From an uncultured Bacteroidales bacterium (lineage in GTDB: Bacteria; Bacteroidota; Bacteroidia; Bacteroidales; UBA932): a stretch of 42,558 nucleotides of DNA. A program made the position numbers and the translations under genes. How positions within the stretch are numbered: position 1 is the stretch's first letter; the number at the start of each line of letters is the position of its first letter. Below the pieces are notes generated by a model, which saw only the letters and a list, made by a program, of their open reading frames with translations, did no database searches and was not told the DNA's origin. The stretch covers positions 1-42,558 of the forward strand of contig CAMGFA010000015.1 in assembly GCA_946055165.1 (NCBI GenBank), read 5' to 3'. This document shows, in pieces, positions 25,115 through 32,246 of the stretch.

Positions 25115-25141
25115 AGATAACTGAAAAAATTGTTATCTTGC
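25115..25141 (+). promoter_or_regulatory. Inverted repeat over the probable exbB promoter
   Basis: AGATAAC (25115-25121) and GTTATCT (25132-25138) form a 7-bp inverted repeat with a 10-nt spacer. The right arm overlaps TATCTTG (25134-25140), a -7 box one T short of TAnnTTTG. A clear -33 box is not visible. The leader to the ATG at 25205 would be about 60 nt. The repeat could be an operator or could simply be part of the promoter. Confidence 0.35.
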
Positions 25142-25204
25142 AATGATTTTTGAAAACAATTACTAACATATAATTTTATTAACAAAAACACATCAAAAAC
25201 AGTT

Positions 25205-25996
25205 ATGAAAAAGATTTCAATGTTTTTGGCAGCAATGGCCATTATGGTCTTCTCCGCTAAAAATGCATCGGCTCAGGAAGCAACAGAAGCTCCAACAGAC
25301 GCAGTAGAGGCGGTTTCAGCTGCCGATGAGGGTGAAGTTGACCCGTTCAAAGTAAAAAGTGAAGTTCCTCTTCATCAGGCACTCAAGACCAAATTCATCG
25401 AGGGTGGTGCAGGCTTTATGTCCCTCATCATCATCTGTCTTATCATTGGTCTTGCACTTTCCATCGAGCGCATCCTTTACCTCACATTCTCCAAAGTCAA
25501 CGCCAAGGCTCTCGTTGCCAAGGTTGAGAAGGCTCTTGCAGAAGGTGGCGTGGAAGCAGCCAAGGAAGTATGCCGTTCTACCCGCGGTCCTGTAGCCAAG
25601 ATTTTCTACGATGGACTCGACCGCTACGATCAGGGCATCGACGTGGTAGAAAAGAACGTTGTTTCTTCAGGTTCCATCCAGATGTCAATGCTTGAGAACG
25701 GACTTTCCTGGATTTCCCTCTTCATCGCAATTGCACCGTCCCTCGGATTCCTCGGTACCGTTATCGGTATGATCCAGGCATTCGATGCCATCCAGGCTGC
25801 AGGTGACATTTCTCCTAACGTTGTTGCCGGAGGTATGAAGGTTGCCCTCATCACCACTGTTGCCGGTCTCATCGTTGCAATGATCCTCCAGGTATTCTAC
25901 AACTACATTCTCGCAAAGATCGATGCCATCACCATCGATATGGAAGAGGCATCCATCGACCTTATTGACGTTCTTTCTGCATACAAAGCAAAATAA
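25205..25996 (+). CDS. exbB: MotA/TolQ/ExbB proton channel family protein
   Basis: This 263-residue inner-membrane protein forms the proton-channel ring that powers TonB- or Tol-type transducers. An N-terminal signal-like segment (residues 1-23, ending SAQ) and an acidic linker come before the core. Three transmembrane segments lie at about 74-94, 155-182 and 200-230, the second starting in ENGLSWISLFIAIAPSLGFLGTVIGM, the conserved TolQ-ExbB pore helix. The signal extension is common in Bacteroidota. It starts a four-gene run with a 4-TM protein and two ExbD genes. Codons in this run look biased toward a smaller set, fitting high expression. Confidence 0.92.
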   Translation: MKKISMFLAAMAIMVFSAKNASAQEATEAPTDAVEAVSAADEGEVDPFKVKSEVPLHQALKTKFIEGGAGFMSLIIICLIIGLALSIERILYLTFSKVNAKALVAKVEKALAEGGVEAAKEVCRSTRGPVAKIFYDGLDRYDQGIDVVEKNVVSSGSIQMSMLENGLSWISLFIAIAPSLGFLGTVIGMIQAFDAIQAAGDISPNVVAGGMKVALITTVAGLIVAMILQVFYNYILAKIDAITIDMEEASIDLIDVLSAYKAK

Positions 25997-25998
25997 TA

Positions 25999-26448
25999 AT
26001 GAAAGCAAATTACAGTAAAATCATCAAGGGGATAATGATAGCGTTGATCATTGTCAGCGTCGTTGTCTTTGCTCTCGGCTGGATTATGGGCTTCGAGACA
26101 AACAACCAGTTGGCAGTTGATCTTCTCTTCTACTGGGCCTACGCGATGGTTGCACTTGCGCTTATCGGAATTGTCATCATAGGCGGTTGGGTAGGCATCA
26201 AGAACGACAAGAAGTTCCTTATCAAGGCCTTGTCCGTTATTGGAGGTGTAGCTGTCATCTGCTTGCTTGTATATCTCCTTTCACCTGGCGCTCCTGCAGT
26301 AGGTATTGCAGACCAGCCATCTCAAGGAACACTCAGACTTACAGACACTGTTCTTAATCTCACATATCTCACCGGCGCTGTTGCAATCCTCGCCATCGTT
26401 GTCGGCGAATTTGTAAAGGGCATTCGTAATAAAAGAGACGCTAAATAA
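25999..26448 (+). CDS. Four-TM membrane protein of the ExbB-ExbD cluster
   Basis: I do not know a named family for this 149-residue protein. It has four predicted transmembrane segments (about 11-29, 43-65, 77-95, 120-139) and a short basic C-terminus (GIRNKRDAK). It sits 2 bp after exbB and 2 bp before the first exbD, and similar proteins occupy this place in many Bacteroidota. The position suggests a structural or regulatory part of the same motor complex, which is inference. Confidence 0.7.
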   Translation: MKANYSKIIKGIMIALIIVSVVVFALGWIMGFETNNQLAVDLLFYWAYAMVALALIGIVIIGGWVGIKNDKKFLIKALSVIGGVAVICLLVYLLSPGAPAVGIADQPSQGTLRLTDTVLNLTYLTGAVAILAIVVGEFVKGIRNKRDAK

Positions 26449-26450
26449 TT

Positions 26451-27032
26451 ATGGGTAAGAAGAAAACACCGGCAATCAACTCAAGTTCTACAGCCGATAT
26501 AGCCTTCCTGCTGCTCTGCTACTTCCTCATGACCACAACAATGGGAAGCCAGACAGGTCTTGCGCGCAGACTTCCTCCTATGCCTAATCCTAACGAGAAG
26601 GTAGAGGACCAGAAGGTAAACCGCCGCAATATCATCATTGTCAGGATCACTTCATCGGACAGAATAATGGTTGGCTCGGAACCTACTGACATTACCCAGA
26701 TCAAAGACAAGGTTAAGGAGTTCCTCTCCAATCCTAACAACGACCCTAATATGCCTGACAAAGAGCTCAAGCATATAGAAGGTTACAAGGACGTTATGGT
26801 TTCGAAGGGCGTGATGTCCCTCCAGAACGACCGCGGTACAACATACAAGACTTATATCGCAGTGCAGAACGAACTTGTTAAGGCAGTGAACGAACTCCGC
26901 GACGAATATGCAATCGCAAACTTCGGCAAACCTTACCTTCGTCTCAGCGAAGAACAACAGGGCTGGGTAAAGAAGGCGGTACCTCAGATTATTTCCGAGG
27001 CTGAGCCTATGGACGTTAAAGCTAACAGATAA
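26451..27032 (+). CDS. exbD: ExbD/TolR biopolymer transport protein, longer paralogue
   Basis: This 193-residue bitopic membrane protein has one N-terminal transmembrane helix with the essential Asp at residue 16 (STADIAFLLLCYFLM). In ExbD and TolR this Asp takes part in proton transfer through the ExbB/TolQ ring. The periplasmic part is longer than in classical ExbD (about 140) and includes inserts near 85-110. It is followed 14 bp later by a second ExbD gene, so the complex may contain two different ExbD chains. Confidence 0.88.
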   Translation: MGKKKTPAINSSSTADIAFLLLCYFLMTTTMGSQTGLARRLPPMPNPNEKVEDQKVNRRNIIIVRITSSDRIMVGSEPTDITQIKDKVKEFLSNPNNDPNMPDKELKHIEGYKDVMVSKGVMSLQNDRGTTYKTYIAVQNELVKAVNELRDEYAIANFGKPYLRLSEEQQGWVKKAVPQIISEAEPMDVKANR

Positions 27033-27046
27033 AGGAGGATAGAATT

Positions 27047-27517
27047 ATGTCAAAATTTGGTGGAAGCAACAGTAAAAAAGATGTACCTGGAATTTCTTCA
27101 GGTTCACTGTCCGACATCGTGTTCATGCTTCTGTTCTTCTTTATGGTGACCACGCAGATGCGTGAGACCGAAAACAAGGTTATGGTAAAAATACCGGAAG
27201 CCTCCGAATCGGTCAAGCTTGAGCGCAAGGACCTCGCAAGTTACATAAACATCGGAACCCCTATCCGCTCCCTTCAGGCGCAGTACGGTACCGATGCCCG
27301 CATTCAGCTGAATGACTCCTTCAAAACAAAGGAGGACATCCGTAACTTCGTAGCTTCCGAGCGTGAGTCAATGAACGAGGCAGACCGCCCACTTATGACA
27401 GTGTGCATCCGTGCAGACCAGGATGTTAGAATGGGTATCATAAGCGATGTGAAGCAAGAGCTCCGTCGCTGCTACGCAAACAGCATAATGTATTCTGCAA
27501 GAAAACCGGCCGAATAA
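27047..27517 (+). CDS. exbD: ExbD/TolR biopolymer transport protein, shorter paralogue
   Basis: This 156-residue ExbD-like protein has one transmembrane helix with the conserved Asp at residue 23 (SLSDIVFMLLFFFMV). The periplasmic part ends in a TolR/ExbD-type strand-helix (ADQDVRMGIISDVKQELRR). It lies 14 bp after the longer ExbD paralogue, and a GGAGG sequence just before its start makes a rare clear Shine-Dalgarno in this window. A strong hairpin with a T-run begins 17 bp after its stop codon. Confidence 0.9.
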   Translation: MSKFGGSNSKKDVPGISSGSLSDIVFMLLFFFMVTTQMRETENKVMVKIPEASESVKLERKDLASYINIGTPIRSLQAQYGTDARIQLNDSFKTKEDIRNFVASERESMNEADRPLMTVCIRADQDVRMGIISDVKQELRRCYANSIMYSARKPAE

Positions 27518-27534
27518 TCAGGCCTTCAGATATG

Positions 27535-27568
27535 AGCGGCCCCCTTTTTCGGAAGAGGGCCGCTTTTT
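27535..27568 (+). terminator. Intrinsic terminator or attenuator between exbD and asnS
   Basis: AGCGGCCC (27535-27542) pairs with GGGCCGCT (27557-27564) around a 14-nt loop, and TTTT follows at 27565-27568. The stem is GC-rich and strong. It ends only 17 nt before the asnS start, leaving no room for a standard promoter after it. It may end the exb transcript while asnS uses a promoter I cannot see, or it may act as an attenuator that limits read-through into asnS. Confidence 0.75.
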
Positions 27569-27585
27569 AAAGAACAATCACCGAT

Positions 27586-28992
27586 ATGTCTAAAGAAATA
27601 CTTCGTACAAAAGTGAAAGACCTGCTTTCAATGGAGGCAGGACAGGATGTTCTCGCCAAAGGCTGGGTGAGGACAAAGAGAGGAAACAAGGAAATTGCAT
27701 TCATCGCGCTCAACGACGGATCCACAATTAAGAACATACAGATTGTAGTCAGCAAGAATCCCGACACCGAAAGTCTCCTTGCAAAGGTGAGCACGGGTGC
27801 CTGCATCTCCGTAAGGGGAAAGCTCGTGGAGTCCCCGGGCAGCGGCCAGGCAGTGGAAATCCATGCCGAGGAGCTGGAGATTCTGGGCGAATGCGACCCT
27901 GTACGCTATCCTCTTCAGAAAAAGGACACTTCCTTCGAGTACCTCAGGACTGTGGCACATATGCGTCCGAGGACAAACACTTTCGGAGCCGTTCTCAGGC
28001 TTCGCAGCCAGATGGCCTATGCCATTCACGAGTATTTCCACAAGAGAGGTTTCGTCTATCTGAATACTCCTCTCATTACAGCCTCCGACTGCGAGGGTGC
28101 CGGACAGATGTTCCAGGTAACTACCCTGCCATTGGAGAACGTGCCACGCAACAAGAAAGGTGAAGTGGACTACAGCAAAGATTTCTTCGGCAAACAGACC
28201 AGCCTTACCGTAAGCGGCCAGCTCGAAGGAGAACTCGGGGCCACCGCTCTCGGAGAAATCTACACCTTCGGTCCAACTTTCCGCGCAGAGAACTCCAACA
28301 CTCCGCGCCACCTTGCCGAATTCTGGATGATCGAGCCTGAAATGGCTTTCTACGATATCAAAGACAATATGGATCTCGCCGAGGACTTTATCAAGAGCCT
28401 TGTAAAATACGCACTTGACAACTGCCGCGACGACATCCAGTTCCTCAACGACCGCTACGACAACAGCCTCATCGAAAGGCTCGAAGGAGTGGTGAACACC
28501 GAATTCGTACGCCTTCCTTACGGCGAAGGAATCAAAATCCTCAAAGAGGCCATCGCAAACGGAAAGGTGTTCGAATACCCTGTGGACTGGGGCACAGACC
28601 TTCAGAGCGAGCACGAGCGCTTCCTTGTTGAAGAGCATTTCGGCAAGCCTGTAATCCTCACCGACTACCCTAAGGACATCAAGGCCTTCTATATGAAGCA
28701 GAACGAAGACGGCAAGACCGTCCGTGCAATGGATATCCTCTTCCCTAAAATTGGAGAAATCATAGGAGGTAGCGAGCGTGAGGCCAGTCTCGAAAAACTC
28801 GAAAACCGAATCAACGAACTCGGAATGAGCCGCAAGAACCTCGAATGGTACATCGACACCCGCCGTTTCGGCAGCTGCCCTCACAGCGGTTTCGGTCTCG
28901 GTTTCGAAAGGCTGCTGCTCTTCATCACCGGAATGCAGAACATCCGCGACGTAATCCCATTCCCACGCACACCTAAAAACGCAGAATATTGA
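27586..28992 (+). CDS. asnS: Asparagine--tRNA ligase
   Basis: This class II aminoacyl-tRNA synthetase of 468 residues charges tRNA-Asn. The N-terminal OB-fold anticodon domain covers about 10-110 ([24 protein letters not shown] split across its strands). Class II motif 2 appears in [21 protein letters not shown], and motif 3 in [15 protein letters not shown] near the C-terminus. The segment [10 protein letters not shown] and the [11 protein letters not shown] region are typical of AsnRS/AspRS. Length and motifs fit the Bacteroidota AsnRS. It is followed 1 bp later by udk. Confidence 0.95.
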   Translation: MSKEILRTKVKDLLSMEAGQDVLAKGWVRTKRGNKEIAFIALNDGSTIKNIQIVVSKNPDTESLLAKVSTGACISVRGKLVESPGSGQAVEIHAEELEILGECDPVRYPLQKKDTSFEYLRTVAHMRPRTNTFGAVLRLRSQMAYAIHEYFHKRGFVYLNTPLITASDCEGAGQMFQVTTLPLENVPRNKKGEVDYSKDFFGKQTSLTVSGQLEGELGATALGEIYTFGPTFRAENSNTPRHLAEFWMIEPEMAFYDIKDNMDLAEDFIKSLVKYALDNCRDDIQFLNDRYDNSLIERLEGVVNTEFVRLPYGEGIKILKEAIANGKVFEYPVDWGTDLQSEHERFLVEEHFGKPVILTDYPKDIKAFYMKQNEDGKTVRAMDILFPKIGEIIGGSEREASLEKLENRINELGMSRKNLEWYIDTRRFGSCPHSGFGLGFERLLLFITGMQNIRDVIPFPRTPKNAEY

Positions 28993-28993
28993 T

Positions 28994-29617
28994 ATGCTTG
29001 TAATCGGAATCGCCGGCGGCTCAGGCAGCGGCAAGACAACAGTCGTAAGAGCCATCAAAGAAAAATTGAGGGACGAGAAAGTGGTTGTCATCCCACAGGA
29101 TGCCTACTACAAAGACTCCAGCGACCTCACGGACGAGGAGAAAAGGGCCCACAACTTCGACCACCCCGACGCAATCGACTGGGAACTGCTCTGTGAGCAG
29201 CTCAAGCAGCTGAAGGAAGGTCACGCAGTGGACCAGCCCGTTTACTCCTATATCTCCTGCTCCAGAAGCAAGACCGAGACCGTGAGAGTGGAACCTGCCG
29301 ATGTAATAATCATCGAAGGCATTCTTATCTTCTCCTGCCAGGAACTGAGGGAGCAGATGGACATCAAACTCTTTGTCGATGCCGATGACGACGACCGTCT
29401 GATGCGTGTAATGGCCCGCGACATCTCCGAAAGGGGCAAAGATGTGCATTGGGTGATAGAGCGCTACTCCCGCACAGTGAAGCCGATGTACCTGCAGTTC
29501 ATCGAGCCTAGCAAGCGATACGCCGATGTCATCATCCCGCAGGGAGGACACAACAAAGTGGCAATTGAAGTCATCATCGCCACTGTTGAGAAATTCCTCA
29601 ATGACAACAAACAGTGA
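28994..29617 (+). CDS. udk: Uridine kinase
   Basis: This 207-residue enzyme phosphorylates uridine and cytidine in pyrimidine salvage. The P-loop GIAGGSGSGKTT is at residues 5-16. The FDHPDAIDWELL segment binds nucleoside, IIEGILIF is the Walker B-like strand, and RDISERG carries the lid Arg residues. It sits 1 bp after asnS and shares 4 bp (GTGA) with the TonB-like gene, so the three are read as one unit. Confidence 0.94.
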   Translation: MLVIGIAGGSGSGKTTVVRAIKEKLRDEKVVVIPQDAYYKDSSDLTDEEKRAHNFDHPDAIDWELLCEQLKQLKEGHAVDQPVYSYISCSRSKTETVRVEPADVIIIEGILIFSCQELREQMDIKLFVDADDDDRLMRVMARDISERGKDVHWVIERYSRTVKPMYLQFIEPSKRYADVIIPQGGHNKVAIEVIIATVEKFLNDNKQ

Positions 29618-30324
29618 AAATCAAAGACAATCTTGTAGGACTTCTTATCACCGTGAGCATCCATCTCGCGGTGATAATTGTCTTGCTTGTCTGTGTAGTT
29701 GAACCCAAGATAGCGCAGCAGCGCAGCAGCATAGAACTGGATTTCACCAAAGAGGAGAACATAGAAAAAATCCAGGATGAACTGCGCAAAAGCCGTGAAC
29801 TGAACGAAAAACTCAACCAGATGCTCAGGGCTCAGGGAGTTATGGAAAATGACATAAAAAATGTCGCCGTGGACCGCTCCGCCCTCAAGGACGACCGTGG
29901 CACCGATGCCGAAGAACTCTATCGCGAAGCCGAGCGCATCGACAGGGAATACAGGGAGAACATGTCCCGAAAAGACGAGGATTTTGCAGAAATCTTCAAA
30001 GCCCAGGAAAAGAAAAAGGAAGAGAAGAAAGAGAATTTCTACACCGGACCCTCGGTTCTCTCCTACCATCTCGAAGGACGCAAAGGCAGTCATCTGCCCA
30101 TTCCGGCATACAAATGCATAGGAGCCGGAGAAGTCACGGTAATCATCACCGTCGATCCCCAGGGCCGCGTGCTAAAGGCCAAAGTGCAGGAAGAAGTGTC
30201 GAGCACCGACCCCTGCCTCAGGGAATATGCAATCAATGCAGCAAGCCAAAGCCGCTTTTCACAAAGCAGCGATGCTCCTGCCCGGCAGACAGGGAATATA
30301 GTCTATGCTTTTTTAGCCCAATAA
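29614..30324 (+). CDS. TonB/TolA-like energy transducer
   Basis: This 236-residue protein has an N-terminal transmembrane helix (about 8-30), a long charged coiled coil (about 45-150), and a TonB-type C-terminal domain (GEVTVIITVDPQGRVLKAKV, then a DPCLREYAINAASQSRF helix). The middle lacks the Pro-rich region of classical TonB and looks more like TolA. The start is GTG, overlapping the udk stop (GTGA). It probably works with an ExbB/ExbD complex; the closest in this window starts about 4.4 kb upstream with asnS and udk between. Whether it serves uptake or envelope constriction cannot be told. Confidence 0.78.
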   Translation: MKIKDNLVGLLITVSIHLAVIIVLLVCVVEPKIAQQRSSIELDFTKEENIEKIQDELRKSRELNEKLNQMLRAQGVMENDIKNVAVDRSALKDDRGTDAEELYREAERIDREYRENMSRKDEDFAEIFKAQEKKKEEKKENFYTGPSVLSYHLEGRKGSHLPIPAYKCIGAGEVTVIITVDPQGRVLKAKVQEEVSSTDPCLREYAINAASQSRFSQSSDAPARQTGNIVYAFLAQ

Positions 30325-30330
30325 AAAGAA

Positions 30331-30804
30331 TCAGAGATTGTCGAAAATGAGAGGGAGGATGTCGTCCACTCTGGCAAATTTGTATATCACCTTGGCTCCA
30401 ACCAGGATTACGGACATATCTTTTCCGGCTATTCTCTGATACTGGGCCATCACCTGACGGCAGGCTCCGCAAGGAGATGCAGGCGTATCGGAAATGCAGC
30501 CCTGAGCCCCTCCAACTACAGCAATGCTGCGGATGGCATCGCCCTTGTGCTGGGAACCGGCGCTGAACATTGCGCTGCGTTCCGCACAAAGTCCAGAAGG
30601 ATAGGCGGCATTTTCCTGATTTGCTCCTGTAACTATGGTTCCGCTTTCGAGACGAACAGCTGCACCTACATTGAAATTGGAATAGGGAGCGTATGACCCG
30701 TCCATGGCCTCAATGGCTTTTCCGACAAGGATGCGGTCCTCGGCATCGAGTTCTGCAACAGAATTATACTCAATATATGAGATAGTCAACTCTTTTTTGG
30801 TCAT
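30331..30804 (-). CDS. cdd: Cytidine deaminase
   Basis: This enzyme deaminates cytidine and deoxycytidine to uridine forms in pyrimidine salvage. The zinc-binding and catalytic residues are in place: Cys73 with Glu75 in LCAERSAMF, and Cys112 and Cys115 in SPCGACRQVM. The NFNVGAAV segment holds the substrate. The 157-residue length is that of Bacteroidota homotetrameric forms. It is convergent with the TonB-like gene (6 bp apart) and divergent from tRNA-Glu. Confidence 0.95.
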   Translation of the reverse strand: MTKKELTISYIEYNSVAELDAEDRILVGKAIEAMDGSYAPYSNFNVGAAVRLESGTIVTGANQENAAYPSGLCAERSAMFSAGSQHKGDAIRSIAVVGGAQGCISDTPASPCGACRQVMAQYQRIAGKDMSVILVGAKVIYKFARVDDILPLIFDNL

Positions 30805-30825
30805 TGTCTATAATTTAGTGGACTT

Positions 30826-30833
30826 CAAATATA
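30826..30833 (-). promoter_or_regulatory. Candidate -7 box of cdd
   Basis: TATATTTG on the minus strand (30833 to 30826) matches TAnnTTTG and lies 21 nt before the cdd start codon. I find no clear TTTG or TTG at the expected -33 distance, so only the -7 element is supported. Confidence 0.4.
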
Positions 30834-30883
30834 CAAAAAATAATAGATATTATTGTATTATGGCTAAATAATTGCAAAAGATA

Positions 30884-30914
30884 TTTGGAAAACAAGAAAT
30901 TTTTCCTACCTTTG
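30884..30914 (+). promoter_or_regulatory. Promoter of tRNA-Glu
   Basis: TTTG at 30884-30887 and TACCTTTG at 30907-30914 are separated by 19 bp, a full match to the Bacteroidetes housekeeping promoter. Transcription would begin about 10 nt before the tRNA 5' end. Confidence 0.75.
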
Positions 30915-30930
30915 CATTCCCAATCGAGAC

Positions 30931-31005
30931 GCTGGGTTCGTATAACGGTTAGTACTCAAGATTCTCAATCTTGCAATAGGAGTTCGATTCTCCTACCCAG
31001 TACCA
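30931..31005 (+). tRNA. tRNA-Glu, anticodon CTC
   Basis: The 75-nt sequence folds as a full cloverleaf with an encoded CCA end. The acceptor stem is GCTGGGT with ACCCAGT, where the first pair is G-U rather than G-C. The D arm is GTATAACGGTTAGTAC. The anticodon stem is CAAGA with TCTTG around loop TTCTCAA, giving anticodon CTC (codon GAG). The variable loop has 4 nt and the T arm is AGGAG-TTCGATT-CTCCT. A strong promoter precedes it and a terminator hairpin follows directly. Confidence 0.93.
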
Positions 31006-31036
31006 AAAAAGCGGCTGCATCAGCAGCCGCTTTTTT
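31005..31036. terminator. Bidirectional terminator after tRNA-Glu
   Basis: A perfect 14-bp stem, AAAAAAGCGGCTGC with GCAGCCGCTTTTTT, has a 4-nt loop (ATCA). The A-run on one side and T-run on the other make it usable from both strands. It ends the tRNA transcript and can also end the minus-strand hydrolase transcript, whose stop codon is at 31053. Confidence 0.9.
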
Positions 31037-31052
31037 CATTATACCTGTCCAA

Positions 31053-32126
31053 CTAAAAGAGCTGGTGTATGGTTTCTTTCTTTACTTCGTCCAAAGGTTT
31101 TACAATGTAGCTGAGTTTCTTGAAATTGATGCGGTCGAAATCTATGCAGCGGATTTCGCAATTGTTCATTGTCCTGTAATAGAGTTTGCGTCCGCTCAGA
31201 TCGCTTGAAACAGTAATCTGTGTTGCACTTGGAATAGGTGCCGGAGTTTCACCGTTGGCATACTGTGCTCCAATAGGAATATCAAAGTTGTTAAGAATGT
31301 GGAAGGCCTGTACAACGGTCTGCAGTGCAGTGTCGTATTTTGGAGCCGAGCATGCAAAAAGCGTGGCGCGGACAAAACGTGAAGGGCCTGTGAAATCGCC
31401 TGGGATTCCGAGGAAGCCGCTGCCGCCGCCAAAGGAGTTGAGCTGAAGCTCACCGATGTGGCTGGTAAAAACACGGCCGGGCTGCATATTCACATAATTG
31501 TTGAGATTTGTCACCTGCCAGTCGAAAGACGGAGAGTTGGTGAGGGTTCCTACGGTATTCTCGTAAAATACATACTCGCCGTCGATGATTTCGAGGACAA
31601 TCTGGCGTCCGCCTTCCTCGATAAAGCGCCAGTGGACAGTTGAAGAACGGGGGTCGATGCTGTGGATGTGGATTTTGCCGATGGCATCCTTTACTTCATC
31701 CACATTGCTGCAGCAGGAAAGGATGTAGGAAACGAGTTGGAAGTCCGATACGCTGCTGTCCTTGTTCTCGCTCTTGTACTCTTCGTAGCGTCCGTAGTCC
31801 GGGAAGTAGAAGAGTCCGGCAGAAAGCCCCTTCTCGTTGATGCCTTCCATCACAAATTCAGGCTGCTCCACACTCACTCCGGCATAGGCATATTTTACTT
31901 TTGAACAGAGAGCTGTGCCGTCAGGGCCGAAAGATTTGAATTCGTGTCCACGGGGTACCACAACATAATAGTGGTTCATATCTGTTCCGCTCCATTCTAT
32001 GGTACGGGCCATCACGGTGTTACCCGCTTTTGTTTTGAGTTGTATGCCTGTACAGGCATCTGCTTTTGGATTTATTGCCATCAGGGTAGCTGCTACCAGG
32101 CCAATGGCGAGGATTTTCTGTTTCAT
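31053..32126 (-). CDS. Choloylglycine hydrolase family (linear amide C-N hydrolase; BSH/PVA-like)
   Basis: This 357-residue Ntn-type hydrolase has a signal peptide cut before Cys25 (ADA-C), so that Cys becomes the N-terminal nucleophile. Counting from that Cys as 1, Arg17 is present in ARTIEW; position 20 is Glu where bile salt hydrolases have Asp. GINEKGL, TNSPSFDWQ with the Asn, and GPSRFVRA with the Arg match Bacteroides bile salt hydrolase segments as I recall them. The family covers bile salt hydrolases, penicillin V acylases and acyl-homoserine lactone acylases, and the sequence does not decide between them. I use the MKQKILAIG start because it opens the signal peptide. It is likely periplasmic. 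Confidence 0.87.
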   Translation of the reverse strand: MKQKILAIGLVAATLMAINPKADACTGIQLKTKAGNTVMARTIEWSGTDMNHYYVVVPRGHEFKSFGPDGTALCSKVKYAYAGVSVEQPEFVMEGINEKGLSAGLFYFPDYGRYEEYKSENKDSSVSDFQLVSYILSCCSNVDEVKDAIGKIHIHSIDPRSSTVHWRFIEEGGRQIVLEIIDGEYVFYENTVGTLTNSPSFDWQVTNLNNYVNMQPGRVFTSHIGELQLNSFGGGSGFLGIPGDFTGPSRFVRATLFACSAPKYDTALQTVVQAFHILNNFDIPIGAQYANGETPAPIPSATQITVSSDLSGRKLYYRTMNNCEIRCIDFDRINFKKLSYIVKPLDEVKKETIHQLF

Positions 32127-32161
32127 ATCAAAAAAATTTGTGTGACAGCATAAAAAAATTG

Positions 32162-32192
32162 CAAATATTATTCCATTATGCTGAAGCACAAA
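32162..32192 (-). promoter_or_regulatory. Candidate promoter of the C-N hydrolase gene
   Basis: On the minus strand, TTTG (32192 to 32189) and AATATTTG (32169 to 32162) are 19 bp apart. The -7 box has one mismatch to TAnnTTTG. A start near 32155 would leave about 30 nt before the ATG at 32126. An 8-bp inverted repeat (32197-32215) lies directly upstream of the -33 box. Confidence 0.38.
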
Positions 32193-32196
32193 GCCT

Positions 32197-32215
32197 TGCT
32201 GCCACAATGGCAGCA
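32197..32215. repeat. Inverted repeat upstream of the C-N hydrolase promoter
   Basis: TGCTGCCA (32197-32204) and TGGCAGCA (32208-32215) form an 8-bp perfect inverted repeat with a 3-nt loop. It lies in the 120-bp gap between the LytTR gene and the hydrolase, immediately upstream of the hydrolase -33 box. No T-run follows on either side, so it is a weak terminator at best and may be a binding site. Confidence 0.4.
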
Positions 32216-32246
32216 GCAGATGTCTTAATGTCCAAAGTCCGGACAA

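Noticed and set aside
27518..27585. A T-box riboswitch before asnS
   Set aside because: There is no T-box consensus and no specifier loop, and the space upstream is too short. T-boxes are also not typical of this phylum.
27628..29091. Long minus-strand open frame opposite asnS and udk (487 residues)
   Set aside because: It covers two well-identified genes on the other strand and shows no motifs. It is a shadow of codon bias.
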